A stretch of DNA of 64,000 nt from Aquimarina megaterium XH134 (GTDB taxonomy: Bacteria; Bacteroidota; Bacteroidia; Flavobacteriales; Flavobacteriaceae). This document shows, piece by piece, positions 63,329-64,000 of this stretch; the first letter of the stretch is position 1, and each line of letters starts with the position of its first letter. Below the pieces are notes generated by a model. It saw only the letters and a program-made list of their open reading frames with translations, did not search any database and was not told the DNA's origin. The stretch spans positions 124,001-188,000 of the forward strand of contig NZ_JACB01000031.1 in the NCBI RefSeq assembly GCF_000520975.1. Reading direction: 5' to 3'. A program made the translations under genes and the position numbers.

Positions 63329-63781
63329 TTAATTATCTAACACGCTTTTTCCTTCTTCTGCAAAAGCTTTAAAATCTTCCATGTATTCATATGATTGTTT
63401 TTTGAAGGCACCTGGCATAAGAAATCCCATAAGTTTCATGAAGCCACTAAATTTAAATTCGTTTTTAGAGATCCATTTCGTGTTTCCGTTAGAGAGTTCT
63501 TCAAAATAATTTTCCTGAATGTTATACACGTTTTTTGCATCAAAAGTAAGGTGAAACGACTCAGGAAGATCAAGCAAAGTAATAGTTTCAATCATTTCAA
63601 TTTCTCGTTTCCCCATTTTGTAGATAAGTTTTGAAATTGCTCCGGTTTTTCCTTTTGTACCACTTATGTGTTCCATACTCACAAAACCTTTTTGCCAATG
63701 TTTCATGTTTTCTTCGTTGTTAAACTTTTCAACTACTTGATTTCTAGGTAGTTTTATTTCGATGTTGAGTGTATATTCCAT
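63329..63781 (-). CDS. SRPBCC family protein
   Basis: A 150-residue cytoplasmic protein of the START/Bet v1-like fold. I start it at MEYTLNIEIKLPRNQVVEKF (63781) rather than 18 codons upstream, which would run through the palindrome at 63808-63823. Fold signs: NEENMKHWQKGFVSMEHISGTKGKTGAISKLIYKMGKREIEMIETI and the C-terminal helix (FKKQSYEYMEDFKAFAEEG). It should bind a small hydrophobic ligand in a cavity; ligand unknown. Confidence 0.82.
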   Translation of the reverse strand: MEYTLNIEIKLPRNQVVEKFNNEENMKHWQKGFVSMEHISGTKGKTGAISKLIYKMGKREIEMIETITLLDLPESFHLTFDAKNVYNIQENYFEELSNGNTKWISKNEFKFSGFMKLMGFLMPGAFKKQSYEYMEDFKAFAEEGKSVLDN

Positions 63782-63807
63782 GACCGGATTGTTGTTAGTT
63801 AGTTTTG

Positions 63808-63823
63808 TATTGTGGCCACAATA
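63808..63823. promoter_or_regulatory. Perfect palindrome TATTGTGGCCACAATA
   Basis: A 16-bp perfect palindrome, 27 bases before the SRPBCC ATG and 128 bases before the partial plus-strand gene. Probably the site of a dimeric repressor or activator. Confidence 0.45.
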
Positions 63824-63890
63824 TACGTAGATCATAAAAATTTTAAAAGTTAATACTATAGGAGGTACTTACTTCGTTAGAACAAGGAAC

Positions 63891-63920
63891 TTGTAAAACA
63901 TTTTAATATTATTATTTTTG
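63891..63920 (+). promoter_or_regulatory. Promoter of the gene at the right edge
   Basis: TTG (63891-63893), a 19-base spacer, and TATTTTTG (63913-63920): an exact consensus promoter, 31 bases before the ATG. Confidence 0.7.
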
Positions 63921-63950
63921 TTCGATTTCGGACTTCATCATATAGAAATT

Positions 63951-64000
63951 ATGTATAAAAAGGGGCTATTATTTTTTTTAGGAAGTATTTTATTTACACT
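63951..64000 (+). CDS. Secreted protein, N-terminal fragment
   Basis: The first 16 codons (MYKKGLLFFLGSILFT) of a gene that leaves the window: basic start and hydrophobic core, i.e. a signal peptide. Function cannot be told. Confidence 0.5.
   Translation, partial: MYKKGLLFFLGSILFT

Noticed and set aside
1..64000. tRNA, rRNA, CRISPR array, insertion sequence or prophage
   Set aside because: No cloverleaf with TTCGA-type arm, no regularly spaced direct repeats, and no transposase, integrase or phage protein could be seen.

Overview
The window is a low-GC chromosomal segment of a marine member of the Flavobacteriia (Bacteroidota), most like Aquimarina and its relatives. This placement rests on gene families and signals, not on a database search. 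The supporting markers are a PUR-type DUF3276 protein, a ~310-residue NusB, a SusC/FecA-style TonB receptor with a carboxypeptidase-like N-terminal domain, a type IX secretion (T9SS) C-terminal sorting domain, a hybrid two-component regulator with an AraC output domain, LytS/LytTR signalling, and promoters of the Bacteroidota form TTG-N19-TAnnTTTG. I found no rRNA, tRNA, CRISPR array, insertion sequence or prophage gene.

Layout. 1-12.1 kb is mostly housekeeping: the start of a GNAT acetyltransferase, a thioredoxin-like protein, a secreted M14 carboxypeptidase, a DUF3276 protein, an ABC exporter, leucine dehydrogenase, nusB-DUF1573-yajC, pepT, pyrD and a LysE exporter. 12.2-21.5 kb is a minus-strand block of secreted proteins and lipoproteins: two tandem six-repeat NHL propellers with IPT domains, a small beta-barrel, a TapB-like protein, an OmpA-family protein, a kelch propeller and several unknowns. 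It is divergent from a hybrid histidine kinase/AraC regulator (21.85-24.88 kb). The intergenic region between them carries repeated ATGTAAC sites that look like a shared operator. HMG-CoA lyase follows.

26-32.3 kb is an iron-type uptake operon (DUF4856 lipoprotein, imelysin-like lipoprotein, HTTM membrane protein, TonB receptor). Next come a LOV-like PAS protein without the photoactive cysteine, ferritin and a Cys/Lys-rich micro-protein. 34.1-37.1 kb is a thioredoxin - ApbE flavin transferase - DUF4266 - DUF3570 operon. Then come a fused AraC/O6-methylguanine methyltransferase, DUF1203, and two tandem lipocalin-like proteins. Two YCII (DGPF-type) proteins plus an ECF42-type sigma factor follow, with a matching ECF42 promoter motif upstream. 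DUF2339 and DUF3999 follow.

46.8-54 kb holds an unknown protein, a DUF4350-like protein, a secreted protein with an NTF2-like C-terminus and an S41 peptidase. These converge on a LytTR regulator/LytS kinase pair. An orphan promoter-hairpin-terminator unit at 53.2 kb, with no open reading frame, is a good small-RNA candidate. 54-64 kb has a 945-residue T9SS-exported BNR propeller protein, a possible serine-protease remnant, PAP2 phosphatase, guaB, two overlapping lipoproteins, OmpH/Skp, a small conserved protein, an SRPBCC protein and the first codons of a secreted protein.

Nothing here is a clear new defence or biosynthetic system. The most original signals are regulatory: the divergent operator array with the regulator's missing canonical start, the ECF42 promoter, the orphan small transcript, and several perfect palindromes.
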